64,000 bases of DNA, taken from Mycobacterium sp. E2479. GTDB taxonomy: Bacteria; Actinomycetota; Actinomycetes; Mycobacteriales; Mycobacteriaceae. Positions 46,434 through 55,502 of the stretch are shown here, piece by piece (the stretch's first letter is position 1; each line of letters begins with the position of its first letter). A program made the position numbers and the translations under genes. The notes under the pieces are model-generated. The model searched no databases, was not told the origin of the DNA, and saw only the letters and a list, made by a program, of their open reading frames with translations. Location: positions 62,001-126,000 of the forward strand of contig NZ_LZJR01000010.1 in NCBI RefSeq assembly GCF_001667925.1, written 5' to 3'.

Positions 46434-47510
46434 ATGCCCATTCCCGTCGTTCAATTGGGCACAGGCAACGTCGGTATCCACGCTCTGCGGGCGCTCATCA
46501 CCAATCCCGAGTTCGACCTGAAGGGCGTCTGGGTATCCTCAGACGCCAAGGCCGGCAAGGACGCGGCAGAGCTTGCGGGGCTGAGGGAGTCGACCGGCGT
46601 GCTCGCCAGCACGGACCTGGATGCGGTGCTCGCCACCGGACCGCAATGTGCGGTGTACAACGCGCTGGCCGACAACCGGCTGCCCGAGGCGCTCGAGGAC
46701 TACAAGCGCGTCTTGGCGGCGGGAATCAATATCGTCGGCAGCGGCCCGGTCTTCTTGCAGTATCCGTGGCAGGTCATCCCGGAGGAGCTCATCAAGCCTT
46801 TGGAAGATGCAGCGCGCGAAGGGAAGTCGAGCCTCTACGTCAACGGTATCGATCCCGGGTTCGCGAACGATCTGTTGCCGCTGGCGCTGGCAGGCACCTG
46901 CCAAAGCATTCAGCAGATTCGCTGCATGGAGATCGTCGACTACGCCACCTATGACAGCGCCACGGTCATGTTCGATGTCATGGGGTTTGGCAACCCGCTG
47001 GACGAGATTCCCATGCTGTTGCAGCCCGGCGTTCTCAGCCTGGCGTGGGGGTCGGTGATCCGCCAAATCGCTGCGGGGCTTGGTATTTCGCTCGACGAGG
47101 TCACCCAGGACTACGTTCGCATACCCGCCCCGGAGGACTTCGACATCGCCGCGGGTCACATCGCCAAGGGCACCGCCGCGGCGCTGCGCTTCGAGGTGTT
47201 CGGCATGGTCGACGGCGACCCCGTCGTCGTCCTCGAACACGTCACCCGGCTGCGCGAGGACCTGTGCCCCGAGTGGCCACAGCCCGCCCAAGAGGGCGGC
47301 TCCTACCGCATCGAGATCGCCGGCGAACCGTCATACGCCATGGATATCTGTTTGAGCAGCCGCAACGGCGATCACAACCACGCCGGCCTGGTAGCCACCG
47401 CGATGCGCGTAGTCAACGCGATCCCCGCGGTGGTGGCCGCCCGGCCGGGGATCGTGACGACCCTGGACCTGCCGTTGGTCACCGGGAAGGGGCTGTACCT
47501 GCCGCGCTGA
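46434..47510 (+). CDS. Dihydrodipicolinate-reductase-like NAD(P)-binding protein (Rv0926c-like)
   Basis: 358 residues. The N-terminal Rossmann motif QLGTGNVGIHALRALITNPEFDLKGVWVSS resembles DapB and diaminopimelate dehydrogenase-like oxidoreductases. The remainder does not match true DapB, whose enzymes are about 245 residues. In mycobacteria such proteins are annotated as DapB-like but are not the lysine-pathway enzyme. GNGDHNHAGLVATAMRVVNAIPAV near the C-terminus is well conserved in the group. Position after a KstR-linked SDR suggests a catabolic role. GGAGCTA precedes the ATG. Confidence 0.85.
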   Translation: MPIPVVQLGTGNVGIHALRALITNPEFDLKGVWVSSDAKAGKDAAELAGLRESTGVLASTDLDAVLATGPQCAVYNALADNRLPEALEDYKRVLAAGINIVGSGPVFLQYPWQVIPEELIKPLEDAAREGKSSLYVNGIDPGFANDLLPLALAGTCQSIQQIRCMEIVDYATYDSATVMFDVMGFGNPLDEIPMLLQPGVLSLAWGSVIRQIAAGLGISLDEVTQDYVRIPAPEDFDIAAGHIAKGTAAALRFEVFGMVDGDPVVVLEHVTRLREDLCPEWPQPAQEGGSYRIEIAGEPSYAMDICLSSRNGDHNHAGLVATAMRVVNAIPAVVAARPGIVTTLDLPLVTGKGLYLPR

Positions 47511-47538
47511 GGATCGAAGGAGGGAAACGCCGGAGCCG

Positions 47539-48834
47539 ATGACGGTCGCGCAGGATATTCGGCTAACCTCACTTTATTATTCGGCGCCAGGAATTGAGGT
47601 CGGCAGGTTGGGGCAGCGCACCCAGGGCTCCCTGAAGGGCAACTGGTATTTGCTCGGGCCCGCGTTCGTCGCCGCGATCGCCTACGTTGACCCGGGAAAC
47701 GTCGCCGCCAACGTCAGCGCCGGTTCGCAGTACGGCTACCTGTTGCTGTGGGTCATCGTGGCGGCCAACGTGCTGGCTGGGCTGGTGCAGTACTTGTCGG
47801 CGAAGCTGGGACTGGTCACGGGGCGCTCCCTGCCCGGCACGATCGGCAAGAGGATGGGCCGCCCGGCGCGGTTGGTGTACTGGGCTCAGGCCGAACTCGT
47901 GGCCATCGCAACCGATGCGGCCGAAGTCGTCGGTGGGGCCATCGCCCTGCACATTCTCTTCGATTTGCCGCTGCTGGCCGGCGGGCTGATCACCGGCCTG
48001 GTGGCCTTGCTGTTGCTGGGGATTCAGGACCGGCGCGGACAGATCATTTTCGAGCGGGTCATCACCGGCCTGTTGCTCGTCATCGCGATCGGGTTCGCGG
48101 CGAGCTTCTTCGTCAAGACGGCCCCGCCGGAGGAGATGCTCGGCGGGCTGGTGCCCCGGTTCAGCGGCACCGAAAGCGTACTGCTGGCGGCCGCCATCCT
48201 GGGTGCGACCGTGATGCCGCACGCGGTCTACATGCATTCGGGCCTGGTGCTGGACCGGCACGGGCATCCCGCCGAAGGTTCACATCGGCGCCTGCTGCTG
48301 CGCATCACCCGATGGGATGTCGTGCTGGCGATGACGGTGGCCGGCACGGTCAACGCAGCGATGCTGGTCATCGCCGCGGTCAACCTGCAACACCGCGACC
48401 TGAGCGCCTCTATTGAGGGCGCCTACTCCGCAATTCACCACACACTGGGCGCCACCATCGCTGTGTTGTTTGCGATCGGGTTGCTCGCGTCGGGCCTGGC
48501 GTCGTCGTCGGTGGGCGCCTACGCCGGCGCCATGATCATGCAGGGATTGCTGCACCGCTCGATTCCCATGGTGGTGCGCCGGTTGATCACGCTGGTGCCC
48601 GCCCTGGTGATTTTGGCGGTGGGATTCGATCCGACCCGCGCGTTGGTGTTGTCGCAGGTGGTGTTGTCGTTCGGCATTCCTTTTGCGGTACTGCCTTTGA
48701 TCAAGCTGACCAGCGATCGCGAGTTGATGGGCGGCGACGTCAATCACCGCATCACGACGGTTCTCGGCTGGGCCGTCGGCGTATTGATTAGTCTGCTTAA
48801 CATGGTGCTCGTCTGGCTGACGGTGACCGGCTGA
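47539..48834 (+). CDS. mntH: Nramp-type divalent metal cation transporter
   Basis: 431 residues with 11 membrane segments. The metal-site motifs are DPGN in AYVDPGNVAANVSAGSQ (segment 1) and MPH in GATVMPHAVYMHSGL (segment 6), both intact. ERVITGLLLVIAIGFAASFFV and GLASSSVGAYAGAMIMQGLLH follow M. tuberculosis MntH (Rv0924c). It imports Mn2+ and other divalent ions with protons. The ATG at 47539 gives the family length; a TTG at 47608 is an alternative. A half-site resembling the IdeR/iron box (GGCTAACCTCA, 47561-47571) lies inside the first codons. The next gene begins directly at the stop. Confidence 0.94.
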   Translation: MTVAQDIRLTSLYYSAPGIEVGRLGQRTQGSLKGNWYLLGPAFVAAIAYVDPGNVAANVSAGSQYGYLLLWVIVAANVLAGLVQYLSAKLGLVTGRSLPGTIGKRMGRPARLVYWAQAELVAIATDAAEVVGGAIALHILFDLPLLAGGLITGLVALLLLGIQDRRGQIIFERVITGLLLVIAIGFAASFFVKTAPPEEMLGGLVPRFSGTESVLLAAAILGATVMPHAVYMHSGLVLDRHGHPAEGSHRRLLLRITRWDVVLAMTVAGTVNAAMLVIAAVNLQHRDLSASIEGAYSAIHHTLGATIAVLFAIGLLASGLASSSVGAYAGAMIMQGLLHRSIPMVVRRLITLVPALVILAVGFDPTRALVLSQVVLSFGIPFAVLPLIKLTSDRELMGGDVNHRITTVLGWAVGVLISLLNMVLVWLTVTG

Positions 48835-49911
48835 ATGCCGGCCCGCCGGCACCTCTACTTCGCATACGGGTCGAACCTATGCGTTCGTCAGATGACGCAA
48901 CGCTGTCCCGATGCCGCGCAGCCGCGACCGGCGGTGCTGACCGATCACGACTGGCTGATCAATCAGCGCGGCGTAGCGACCGTCGAACCGCTCGCCGGTA
49001 ACCAGGTGTACGGGGTGGTTTGGCAAATCTCCGATGGTGACTTGGCGACATTGGACAGCGCCGAGGGGGTGCCGGTCCGCTACCGGCGCGACGAGATGAC
49101 CGTGCACACCGACGACGGACCGGCGTCGGCCTGGGTCTACATCGACCACCGGGTGACGCCCGGCCCGCCCCGGCCCGGCTACCTGCCCAAGATCATCGAC
49201 GGCGCCACCCAGCACGGGTTGCCGCAACGCTGGGTCGACTTCTTACGCCGCTGGGATCCCGCTGGATGGCCCAGCCCGAAATCGCCGTCGGCATGCGGGC
49301 CTGGGCCACAGTCACTTTCGGCATTGCTGAGCGAGCCCGGGGTAACCGAAATCAGCAAAATACATTCGCGTTTCGGCTTTTTCGCGATCCACGGCGGGGG
49401 CCTGGAAGAGATGACCGATGTGATTGCCGAGCGCGCCGCAGAGGCCGCCGGTGCCTCGGTGTATGTGGTGCGCCATCCGGATCGCTACCCGCACCACCTG
49501 CCGTCTGCCCTGTTCGACCCGGCCGAGTCGGCGCGGCTCGCCGAGTTCCTCGATCATGTCGACGTGGCGGTGTCGCTGCATGGGTATGGGCGTGATGGTC
49601 GCAGTACCCAGCTATTGGCGGGCGGCCGCAACAGGGCTTTGGCAGCTCATCTGACGCGGCATATCCAGCTGACCGGCTATCAGGTGATCACCGACCTCGA
49701 CGACATCCCGCCGGAGTTGCGGGGCCTGCACCCGCGCAACCCGGTGAACCGGGTGCGGGACGGCGGAACCCAGCTGGAGCTTTCGGCGCGGGTCCGGGGG
49801 ATCAGCCCCCGCAGCCCGCTGCCGGGTGATGACGGTTTGTCGTCCGTCACCGGCGCCCTGATCCAGGGGTTGGCCGCAGCAGCACGTAGTTGGTCGATGT
49901 CGAATCGTTGA
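48835..49911 (+). CDS. Gamma-glutamylcyclotransferase-like domain fused to poly-gamma-glutamate hydrolase-like domain (Rv0923c-like)
   Basis: 358 residues. Residues 1-130 are GGCT-like: HLYFAYGSNLCVRQM holds the YGSNL substrate loop, and LDSAEGVPVRYRRDEM holds the EG motif with the catalytic Glu. Residues 165-350 resemble phage and Bacillus poly-gamma-glutamate hydrolases (DUF867): FAIHGGGLEEMTDVIAERAAE, PSALFDPAESARL, VDVAVSLHGYGRDG and GRNRALAAHL carry the zinc-type His and Glu residues. Both folds act on gamma-glutamyl amide bonds, so the fusion may cut and then cyclise gamma-glutamyl products. The ATG is immediately after the mntH stop, implying cotranscription. Its natural substrate is unknown. 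Confidence 0.82.
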   Translation: MPARRHLYFAYGSNLCVRQMTQRCPDAAQPRPAVLTDHDWLINQRGVATVEPLAGNQVYGVVWQISDGDLATLDSAEGVPVRYRRDEMTVHTDDGPASAWVYIDHRVTPGPPRPGYLPKIIDGATQHGLPQRWVDFLRRWDPAGWPSPKSPSACGPGPQSLSALLSEPGVTEISKIHSRFGFFAIHGGGLEEMTDVIAERAAEAAGASVYVVRHPDRYPHHLPSALFDPAESARLAEFLDHVDVAVSLHGYGRDGRSTQLLAGGRNRALAAHLTRHIQLTGYQVITDLDDIPPELRGLHPRNPVNRVRDGGTQLELSARVRGISPRSPLPGDDGLSSVTGALIQGLAAAARSWSMSNR

Positions 49912-49924
49912 ACGGAGATTGTTG

Positions 49925-50743
49925 GTGGCCAAGGATTTTCGCTTCGGAATGAGCATGCGGTTTTACAAATCGCGCGAGGCGCTGCTCGACAAGGCCAAGC
50001 GCGCCGAGGACGCCGGCTTCGACATTCTCTGTGTGCCCGACCATTTGGGCGCCGCGGCACCGTTCCCGACGCTGACCGCGGTCGCGATGGTCACCACGAC
50101 GCTGCGGCTGAGCATGTATGTGCTCAATTCCGCGTTCTACAAGCCGGCCCTGCTCAGCCGGGACATGCAAGCCCTGGATCTACTCAGCAATGGCCGCCTG
50201 GAGATCGGGCTCGGCACCGGGTACGTGCGGGAAGAGTTCGAAGCCGCGGAGATTCCGTATCCCAGCGCCGGCGCACGGGTCGACTATCTCGAGCACATGA
50301 CGAAGTACCTGAAAGATCATCACCCGTCGACGCCACTCATCATCGCCGGGAATGGCGACCGTGTGCTGACCATCGCAGCCCGCAATGCCGACATCATCGG
50401 GCTGACCGGCTCCAAGGTGCGCGACGTCGAGGACCCGTTCGCCGAACGCGTCGAGTTCGTCCGCAATGCGGCCGGAGAACGGTTCAACTCACTCGAGCTG
50501 AACCTGGCGATCACGGCGATGCCACGCGTCGGCGAGACCGAGCCCGACCTCAAGCTCACGCGCGCTTACTCACCCAACCTGTCCGATGAGGAGATCCTGT
50601 CTCAGCCCTCGGTACTCAGCGGCTCCCCCCGCGAGATAGCCGACACGTTGTCGGCGTACCGCGAAAAGTACGGTGTGTCGTCATTCACCGTGCAGGACAA
50701 CAACATCGACAACTTCGCCAAGGTGATCGCCGAACTGCGCTGA
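49925..50743 (+). CDS. LLM-class F420-dependent oxidoreductase, third in window
   Basis: 272 residues from a GTG at 49925, the start best spaced from GGAG at 49914; TTG codons at 49919 and 49922 are alternatives. The fold is shown by DFRFGMSMRFYKSREALLDKAKRAEDAGFD, the conserved LDLLSNGRLEIGLGTGYVREEFEAA, and PLIIAGNGDRVLTIAARNADIIGLTGS. It is the F420-using type by these signatures. Unlike the other two LLM genes here it has no KstR box. It ends 48 bases before the tRNA-Arg gene. Confidence 0.87.
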   Translation: MAKDFRFGMSMRFYKSREALLDKAKRAEDAGFDILCVPDHLGAAAPFPTLTAVAMVTTTLRLSMYVLNSAFYKPALLSRDMQALDLLSNGRLEIGLGTGYVREEFEAAEIPYPSAGARVDYLEHMTKYLKDHHPSTPLIIAGNGDRVLTIAARNADIIGLTGSKVRDVEDPFAERVEFVRNAAGERFNSLELNLAITAMPRVGETEPDLKLTRAYSPNLSDEEILSQPSVLSGSPREIADTLSAYREKYGVSSFTVQDNNIDNFAKVIAELR

Positions 50744-50791
50744 CCGCCGCGGGGGTTACCCGCCAGCCTGCCGGTAAGCTCAGGCCCGTCC

Positions 50792-50864
50792 GCCCTCGTA
50801 GCTCAGGGGATAGAGCACGGCTCTCCTAAAGCCGGTGTCGCAGGTTCGAATCCTGCCGGGGGCA
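50792..50864 (+). tRNA. tRNA-Arg (anticodon CCU)
   Basis: 73 bases folding as a cloverleaf. The acceptor pairs GCCCTCG with CGGGGGC (one G-U), the D stem is GCTC/GAGC, the anticodon stem CGGCT/AGCCG with loop CTCCTAA (anticodon CCT, decoding AGG), and the T arm GCAGG-TTCGAAT-CCTGC. The discriminator is A and CCA is not encoded. tRNA genes are common integration sites; partial copies of this 3' end occur at 53514 and 56041. Confidence 0.95.
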
Positions 50865-50886
50865 CAGCGTGTATGTATGACCTCGG

Positions 50887-50970
50887 CTGATGCGTGACAT
50901 TTCGTCGTCGGGTGATGCGTGACAGTGTTTCGGCTGATGGTCGACAGTTGTTTCGGTTGATCGGTGACAC
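50887..50970. repeat. Array of four degenerate 14-base units, possible insertion-sequence end
   Basis: CTGATGCGTGACAT (50887), GTGATGCGTGACAG (50912), CTGATGGTCGACAG (50934) and TTGATCGGTGACAC (50957) repeat about every 22-25 bases. Such spaced TGATNCGTGACA repeats resemble the multiple terminal repeats of IS21-type elements. No transposase remains next to it, so it would be a scar. Confidence 0.4.
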
Positions 50971-51173
50971 TCCGTCGCGCCGTACATCCAGCATCGCATC
51001 CGCGAGGTCTATTGATGGCAGCGGCACAGCCCGCTCTCGACCTGCCTTACTGTCAAAGCGGCCATTCCGTTCGTGGCAGCAACAGATCATCGGTGAACTC
51101 GCGGGCCCGCCGCTAGTGAGGCCGTCTTCCCAGCACAGCTACTCTGCAGTCCGACCAATTAGCAATCAAGTAA

Positions 51174-51827
51174 TCACCGATTCGGTTGGTAGACCGACGG
51201 CGGTCCCCAACCCGGGCCGTTAAAGCAGTCGGGGCCGTGTTGTGCCGCGCATTCCATCAACTGGCCCGGAGGTGGTGGTGGCGTTGTCGATGTCGGTCCG
51301 GTCGCCTGGAAGGTGAACTTCACAGGAATCTGGCCTGGGGCACTGCCGCCGGGTATATGGGGGATGGCCCACACTCTGTAGCCCTCCGAAATTTGTGGAT
51401 CGGTCTTGACATTAGCTTGCCATTGGTGGTTGACGACATTTGCGAAGGCGGGCCAGAAGCCACCCGAAGACTGTGGGCCTATCAGGACAATCATGCCGTC
51501 GGCGTCTTTATCGGCGTGGCCCCATACTTTGACCTCAGTACCCGAGGCGTTGATCGCATACTTGTCAACCGGACCCTGGTCGGATCCCTGGCTCACGGGG
51601 GTCGGTGTGATGGTCGTCCACGTCGATGGCATAGAAGCCGTGGCGCCGTTAGTCACCGTCGGTGGCGTAGACACGGAGCCGATCGGTGGCGAACCGGAGC
51701 CGATATGGTTCACCAAGGCGACGCCTATCGGCGTGCCAGCGGTGATTAACGCTGCGGCGATCCCGCCGTACAGTTTTACCTTGGGTGTCGCCCTAGAGTT
51801 GCGCGGGTTATATGCGTGCGATGACAT
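51174..51827 (-). CDS. Hypothetical membrane-anchored protein
   Basis: 217 residues from the ATG at 51827 with GGAGG upstream; the frame extends to 51938. One hydrophobic segment, VKLYGGIAAALITAGTPIGVALV (about residues 17-39), is followed by a Thr/Pro-rich linker and an extracellular-looking domain (KYAINASGTEVKVWGHADKDADGMIVLIGPQ). The end is Pro-rich with two Cys (MECAAQHGPDCFNGPGW). No family was recognised. It lies in the accessory region downstream of tRNA-Arg. A small receptor-less surface or envelope protein is the most that can be said. Confidence 0.62.
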   Translation of the reverse strand: MSSHAYNPRNSRATPKVKLYGGIAAALITAGTPIGVALVNHIGSGSPPIGSVSTPPTVTNGATASMPSTWTTITPTPVSQGSDQGPVDKYAINASGTEVKVWGHADKDADGMIVLIGPQSSGGFWPAFANVVNHQWQANVKTDPQISEGYRVWAIPHIPGGSAPGQIPVKFTFQATGPTSTTPPPPPGQLMECAAQHGPDCFNGPGWGPPSVYQPNR

Positions 51828-52456
51828 GGCTGCTCTACCTCCGTACGCAGAGCTTGTAGTAATAGTCGTGTTGCCGCATGGCGTTTTCGATCGCACTGAT
51901 TGCCGGGGCGTCACACGCGGATTGACAGGGCACTGCAACCCGATCCGACGTGCACATGATGCTCTGGCTTTCGGTACCGTTACCGTTTAATTACGGTGTC
52001 AGAATGATTACGCAAGATCACGCCGAGCACATGAGTAGTGCACTACTCAACTTCCTGTCAGCGTCCCTGCTCGCGTCCTGTGATCGAACATCGGCGTAAG
52101 CCGCTTGGGCTGCCGCTTTAAAACAGTTCGGTTTGGCTCTTCGAATCAAAGAGGACAGTAACGCTGTTCCAAACCGGCGATGCACATTCGCGCGCCACGT
52201 GCCACAGCACCGGACGGCCAAGGAACATCCGACGAAGGCGACCGTCGATTCCTTCTCGGTGGTCCTTCGCGGCTTACCCCAGCGAATCGAGAACGGCGCC
52301 GTGGTGCGCACCGAGAGGGCGCTGTGAGAGTTCGGCTTCGTGGGTCTGCCCGCGGCGGGGTCGTGGCGGGCGGCAGCGGTGCGGTGGGGCCCGCGGCCGC
52401 TTCCGACAGAAAGGGAATGCCAACCCGAGGGAATTGCTCGGACTGGCCGTTGGGGA
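51828..52456. other. 629-base region without a supported gene
   Basis: Several short frames occur on both strands, the longest about 97 codons on the minus strand (52018-52311). None shows a ribosome-binding site with family similarity. The base composition is mixed, and the region looks like decayed accessory DNA. Confidence 0.5.
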
Positions 52457-53131
52457 TCAGATGAGGGGCGTCAGCAGCAGCCGGGAGCCCATCCCGACCG
52501 TGCGGGCCAGGGTGGCGACATAGGCATCGAACAACGGGCCGGCCCGTCGTAGCTCCCACAGCGTCTGCACCGTCAGCCATGCGAAGTCGCGGGCCTTATC
52601 GATGTCCCACGAGGTGACCAGATGCGCGACCGGTTCGAGGTGGTCGTCGATAGATTTCTCCACCGCGGTGAGGAATGACCGCCGAATCTCGGCCTCGACA
52701 CTGGCCAGCAGTTCGTTGACCTTCTCGTAATCGTTGTGGATACCCCGGCTGTCGGGCGTGCACTTTCGAGCAGCGCAGGTCGCGACCACGGCGAGCGGCA
52801 GGTCGTTCTCGATGTGCGTGTTCATGCCGGCGAGTGCGAATTGGATTGGCAATATGCCCGTGTGGGCCCGCGCGGCGAACAACGGCTCCCACGCCTTGGG
52901 CTTGTCGGTCGGGGCGTCGTACGCGTCGAACCAGTAGCCGGCGAATCGCACATCGAGGTCGGCGATAAACGCGTCGTCGTGAAACACGTGGCCCGTTGAC
53001 AAGCGGTCCTGCACCATCTCGGTCACGCGCAGATAGACGCCGTTGAAAACGCCGGCGCCATCACCCGCCGGCACATCGGAGGCGATGGCGCGCATGTGCG
53101 TAAGCACGTCGGCAACTGAGGTTGGGCTCAT
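52457..53131 (-). CDS. DUF5995-family protein
   Basis: 224 residues from the ATG at 53131 (MSPTSVADVLTHMRAIAS); 21 more codons are possible. The middle FNGVYLRVTEMVQDRL, then AGYWFDAYDAPTDKPKAWEPLF, LPIQFALAGMNTHIENDLPLAVV and NDYEKVNELLASVE are typical of DUF5995, a helical family common in actinobacteria. HIENDL and the following His/Asp-rich helices might bind a metal or a cofactor, but no activity is known. It stands alone, with about 400 bases to the nearest duplicated tRNA end. Confidence 0.75.
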   Translation of the reverse strand: MSPTSVADVLTHMRAIASDVPAGDGAGVFNGVYLRVTEMVQDRLSTGHVFHDDAFIADLDVRFAGYWFDAYDAPTDKPKAWEPLFAARAHTGILPIQFALAGMNTHIENDLPLAVVATCAARKCTPDSRGIHNDYEKVNELLASVEAEIRRSFLTAVEKSIDDHLEPVAHLVTSWDIDKARDFAWLTVQTLWELRRAGPLFDAYVATLARTVGMGSRLLLTPLI

Positions 53132-53513
53132 CCGTCCATCACAGCAGACAGATGCCGGCCCGGCGCGCAAATCGTATCGCTTAACACCGTGCATGCTCCG
53201 AGCAACACCGCGTAACCCGTTTCTTCCCGAAATGCGACCATCCCCAACAGATTCGAGAACAACGATGTCACTGGACCATCGGCGCGCGCGCTACACTCGC
53301 CGGTGCCGCTGCAGCGTTTCAAGGCCGGCCAGACAAAACTCAGACGCGGCCCTGGAGGATCCGGTCCCACGAGCAGCCTCATCCACCCTTCGTTTATTCC
53401 TCGGGATATGATCGAGAACCGATGATTGCCGGCAAAGCGGACTGGCGTCGGATTCCATTGGCTCGTAACTCAAGCGATATGCTACAGCAATCTTGAGAAC
53501 GACGAACTGGTAC

Positions 53514-53549
53514 AGCCGGTGTCGCCGGTTCGAGTCCTGCCGGGGCACA
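53514..53549 (+). repeat. Degenerate copy of the tRNA-Arg 3' end (attachment-site-like)
   Basis: These bases repeat positions 50830-50865 of tRNA-Arg with about three changes and one missing G (TTCGAGTCCTGCC against TTCGAATCCTGCC). Similarity continues past the tRNA end through TGTATGACCTCGG to about 53588. This fits an attachment site left by integration at the tRNA, with flanking DNA duplicated. Confidence 0.75.
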
Positions 53550-53684
53550 GTTGTCGTGTATGACCTCGGGTGATGTGCGTCGTTTCGTCTTAGGATGATG
53601 ATCTCGAGTTTCCGAATCAACTCCCCCGAATGGGCCGATCGCGTAGTCTTCCCGCTCACTCAGGTTGAAACGAGGGAGACGCGA

Positions 53685-54065
53685 ATGGGCACCAGCCGAG
53701 CCATCATCAATGGCATATACGACCAAGTCAATCTCGACCATTTCAGCGACGTCATCGTCGCTAAGGTGGACCTGGAGAACCCGGATGGCCAGGAACTCAA
53801 CTGGCTCCTCATGGGCACAGTCGTGCTGTGGAATTACGATGGCTCTAAACAGTATGCCGAAGCCAGGCTTCTCTACGATGCGAACATCGAACTCGAGAAA
53901 GTACGGATCTACCTGAACGACGCGGATAATTCCGGCATTACGCTCTTCGCCGGACTCACCACCACTCGCGACGAAACCGTCACCCTGGCATGTAACACCT
54001 ACAGGGGGGGTGCTTTCGGGGCGCGCATAGTCGCGTTGAGCGTCGACTCTCTCGAATTTCAATAG
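53685..54065 (+). CDS. Hypothetical protein, probably beta-rich
   Basis: 126 residues from the ATG at 53685 (MGTSRAIINGIYDQVNLDHF), preceded by GAGGGAG at good spacing; the frame is open to 53595. Sequences such as DVIVAKVDLENPDGQELNWLLMGTVVLWNYDG suggest alternating beta strands. No signal peptide, membrane segment or known motif is seen. It sits directly after the second tRNA-end copy, so it probably entered with the accessory segment. The neighbour downstream is a methyltransferase. Confidence 0.6.
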   Translation: MGTSRAIINGIYDQVNLDHFSDVIVAKVDLENPDGQELNWLLMGTVVLWNYDGSKQYAEARLLYDANIELEKVRIYLNDADNSGITLFAGLTTTRDETVTLACNTYRGGAFGARIVALSVDSLEFQ

Positions 54066-54346
54066 GGCGCCGAAGGTTCGGCAGCCTAACGCCACGGCGC
54101 CCCGTTGCCCACCACCCCGCCACGCCGTCATCGGTGATGGGCCCGGGAAGCCCATCTCGCCTCCGAGCGCTCTGTAGTCGCGAATCGACTGACAAAATCG
54201 CTCGACCGTCACTTGGAGTGTGCGCACGTGAAAGACTTCGCATACGTGTAGCGTTCACCTCCGCACGAATCGGCAACGTCGTAGGATTGCGAATCGGGGA
54301 TCCTTGACTTCGGTTGAACTTTGACCACTTCAAAACGGGGGGCACA

Positions 54347-55183
54347 GTGGCCGCGAGGTACCAAATCGACCGTATGCCGCGCGGGGGGCCGGACGCCTCA
54401 TGGCTGGACCGGCGGCTGCAGACTGACCGCCTGGAATATCTTGACCGCGACGGCGCCGACGATCTGAAACGCAGGGTGGTCCGCTCTCTGGAACGCATCG
54501 AAAAGTTTTCTGGTACGCAGAAAAAGTTTGCGCGCATCGCGCTCGACGAGGTCGCGGATGTGCGCGATCCCAATATCCTCGAACTCGGTGCCGGGCACGG
54601 CGGGCTATCACGAGCGCTGCTGGCGATGCATCCCACAGCCCAGGTCACGGTCACCGACATTGATCCCACATTCGTGGCCTCCATCGTCGCCGGCGATCTG
54701 GGCACGCACCCGCGGGCGGTGGTCCGCGCGATGGACGCCACCGCCGTCGACGCGCCAGATGGGTGCTACGACCTTGCGATATTCGCATTGTCGCTGCACC
54801 ACCTGCCGCCGCCGCTGGCCGCCCGGGTTTTCGCCGAAGGCACCCGGGTCGCGCACAAGCTGCTGGTCATCGACCTGTCGCGCCCGCCGTCGATGGTGCA
54901 CATTCTGCGGTTGTCGCTGACTTTGCCGTTGGCACCGATTTTGCCGCTACACCACGACGGATTCATCAGCGGGCTGCGCGCCTACAGCCCGTCGGCGCTG
55001 CGGGCGTTGGCACAGTATGCAGACCCGGCGATCAAGGTCGAGATGCGCGGAGGCAAAACATTCAAGCCGCAAATCGTGGTGGCGACCCGCTTGCCCAACC
55101 ATCAAGCGTCGTTCAGCTACCTCATGCAGAAAGAGTTCAGGGGCGTGCCGAAAAAGCATCGGCCGAAACTGCGTCAGACATGA
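54347..55183 (+). CDS. Class I SAM-dependent methyltransferase
   Basis: 278 residues from a GTG at 54347 preceded by GGGGGG; a TTG at 54314 would add 11 residues. Motif I is NILELGAGHGGLSRALLAM (about residue 85), motif II VTVTDIDPTFVASI, and motif IV/post-I YDLAIFALSLHHLPPPLAARV. The C-terminal KLLVIDLSRPPSMVHILRL is typical of small-molecule methyltransferases. The substrate is unknown. No enzyme next to it gives a clue. Confidence 0.82.
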   Translation: MAARYQIDRMPRGGPDASWLDRRLQTDRLEYLDRDGADDLKRRVVRSLERIEKFSGTQKKFARIALDEVADVRDPNILELGAGHGGLSRALLAMHPTAQVTVTDIDPTFVASIVAGDLGTHPRAVVRAMDATAVDAPDGCYDLAIFALSLHHLPPPLAARVFAEGTRVAHKLLVIDLSRPPSMVHILRLSLTLPLAPILPLHHDGFISGLRAYSPSALRALAQYADPAIKVEMRGGKTFKPQIVVATRLPNHQASFSYLMQKEFRGVPKKHRPKLRQT

Positions 55184-55502
55184 CACGACGACAGAATGTC
55201 GAGCACTAACTGACGTCAGTGACCCGCCCGACTGGAACGTGCGGCCCAGGGATTGGCTGTCGGTTGTTTGAACGATTGCCGTTAGATTGATGTCGTTCGC
55301 GGGGCAACGCCTTTCGGTGAATTGCCGTCGCTCAGGATTTACCCCTGATGACCCCCGGTCATTGCAACCTTGGACGGTTTCAATCGGAACCCTCGCCTGC
55401 GCTTGAGTCACCGCCGCGGGCCAACAGCAACAAACGACCAACATGAACCGAGTTGCGCGATTTTCCCGTCTTCCCGGGTCACGTAGGAATAATCTGCGGT
55501 TT
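55184..55502. other. Intergenic region with a 12-base palindrome
   Basis: 319 bases without a gene. ACTGACGTCAGT (55209-55220) is a perfect palindrome 26 bases after the methyltransferase stop. The rest, before the secreted protein, shows nothing I can name. Confidence 0.4.

Noticed and set aside
46434..47510. Lysine-pathway dihydrodipicolinate reductase (dapB)
   Set aside because: Only the N-terminal nucleotide-binding part is similar, the length is 358 rather than about 245, and the context is catabolic.
50803..51090. 95-codon minus-strand frame ending in PAGFEPATPALGEPCSIP
   Set aside because: That peptide is the well-known artefact of translating the antisense of a tRNA gene.
52018..52311. 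97-codon minus-strand frame in the accessory region
   Set aside because: No ribosome-binding site, no similarity recognised, biased Arg/Ala composition.
53394..54227. 277-codon minus-strand frame near the second tRNA-end copy
   Set aside because: It includes the antisense-tRNA peptide (AGLEPATPAV) and overlaps the better supported 53685 gene.
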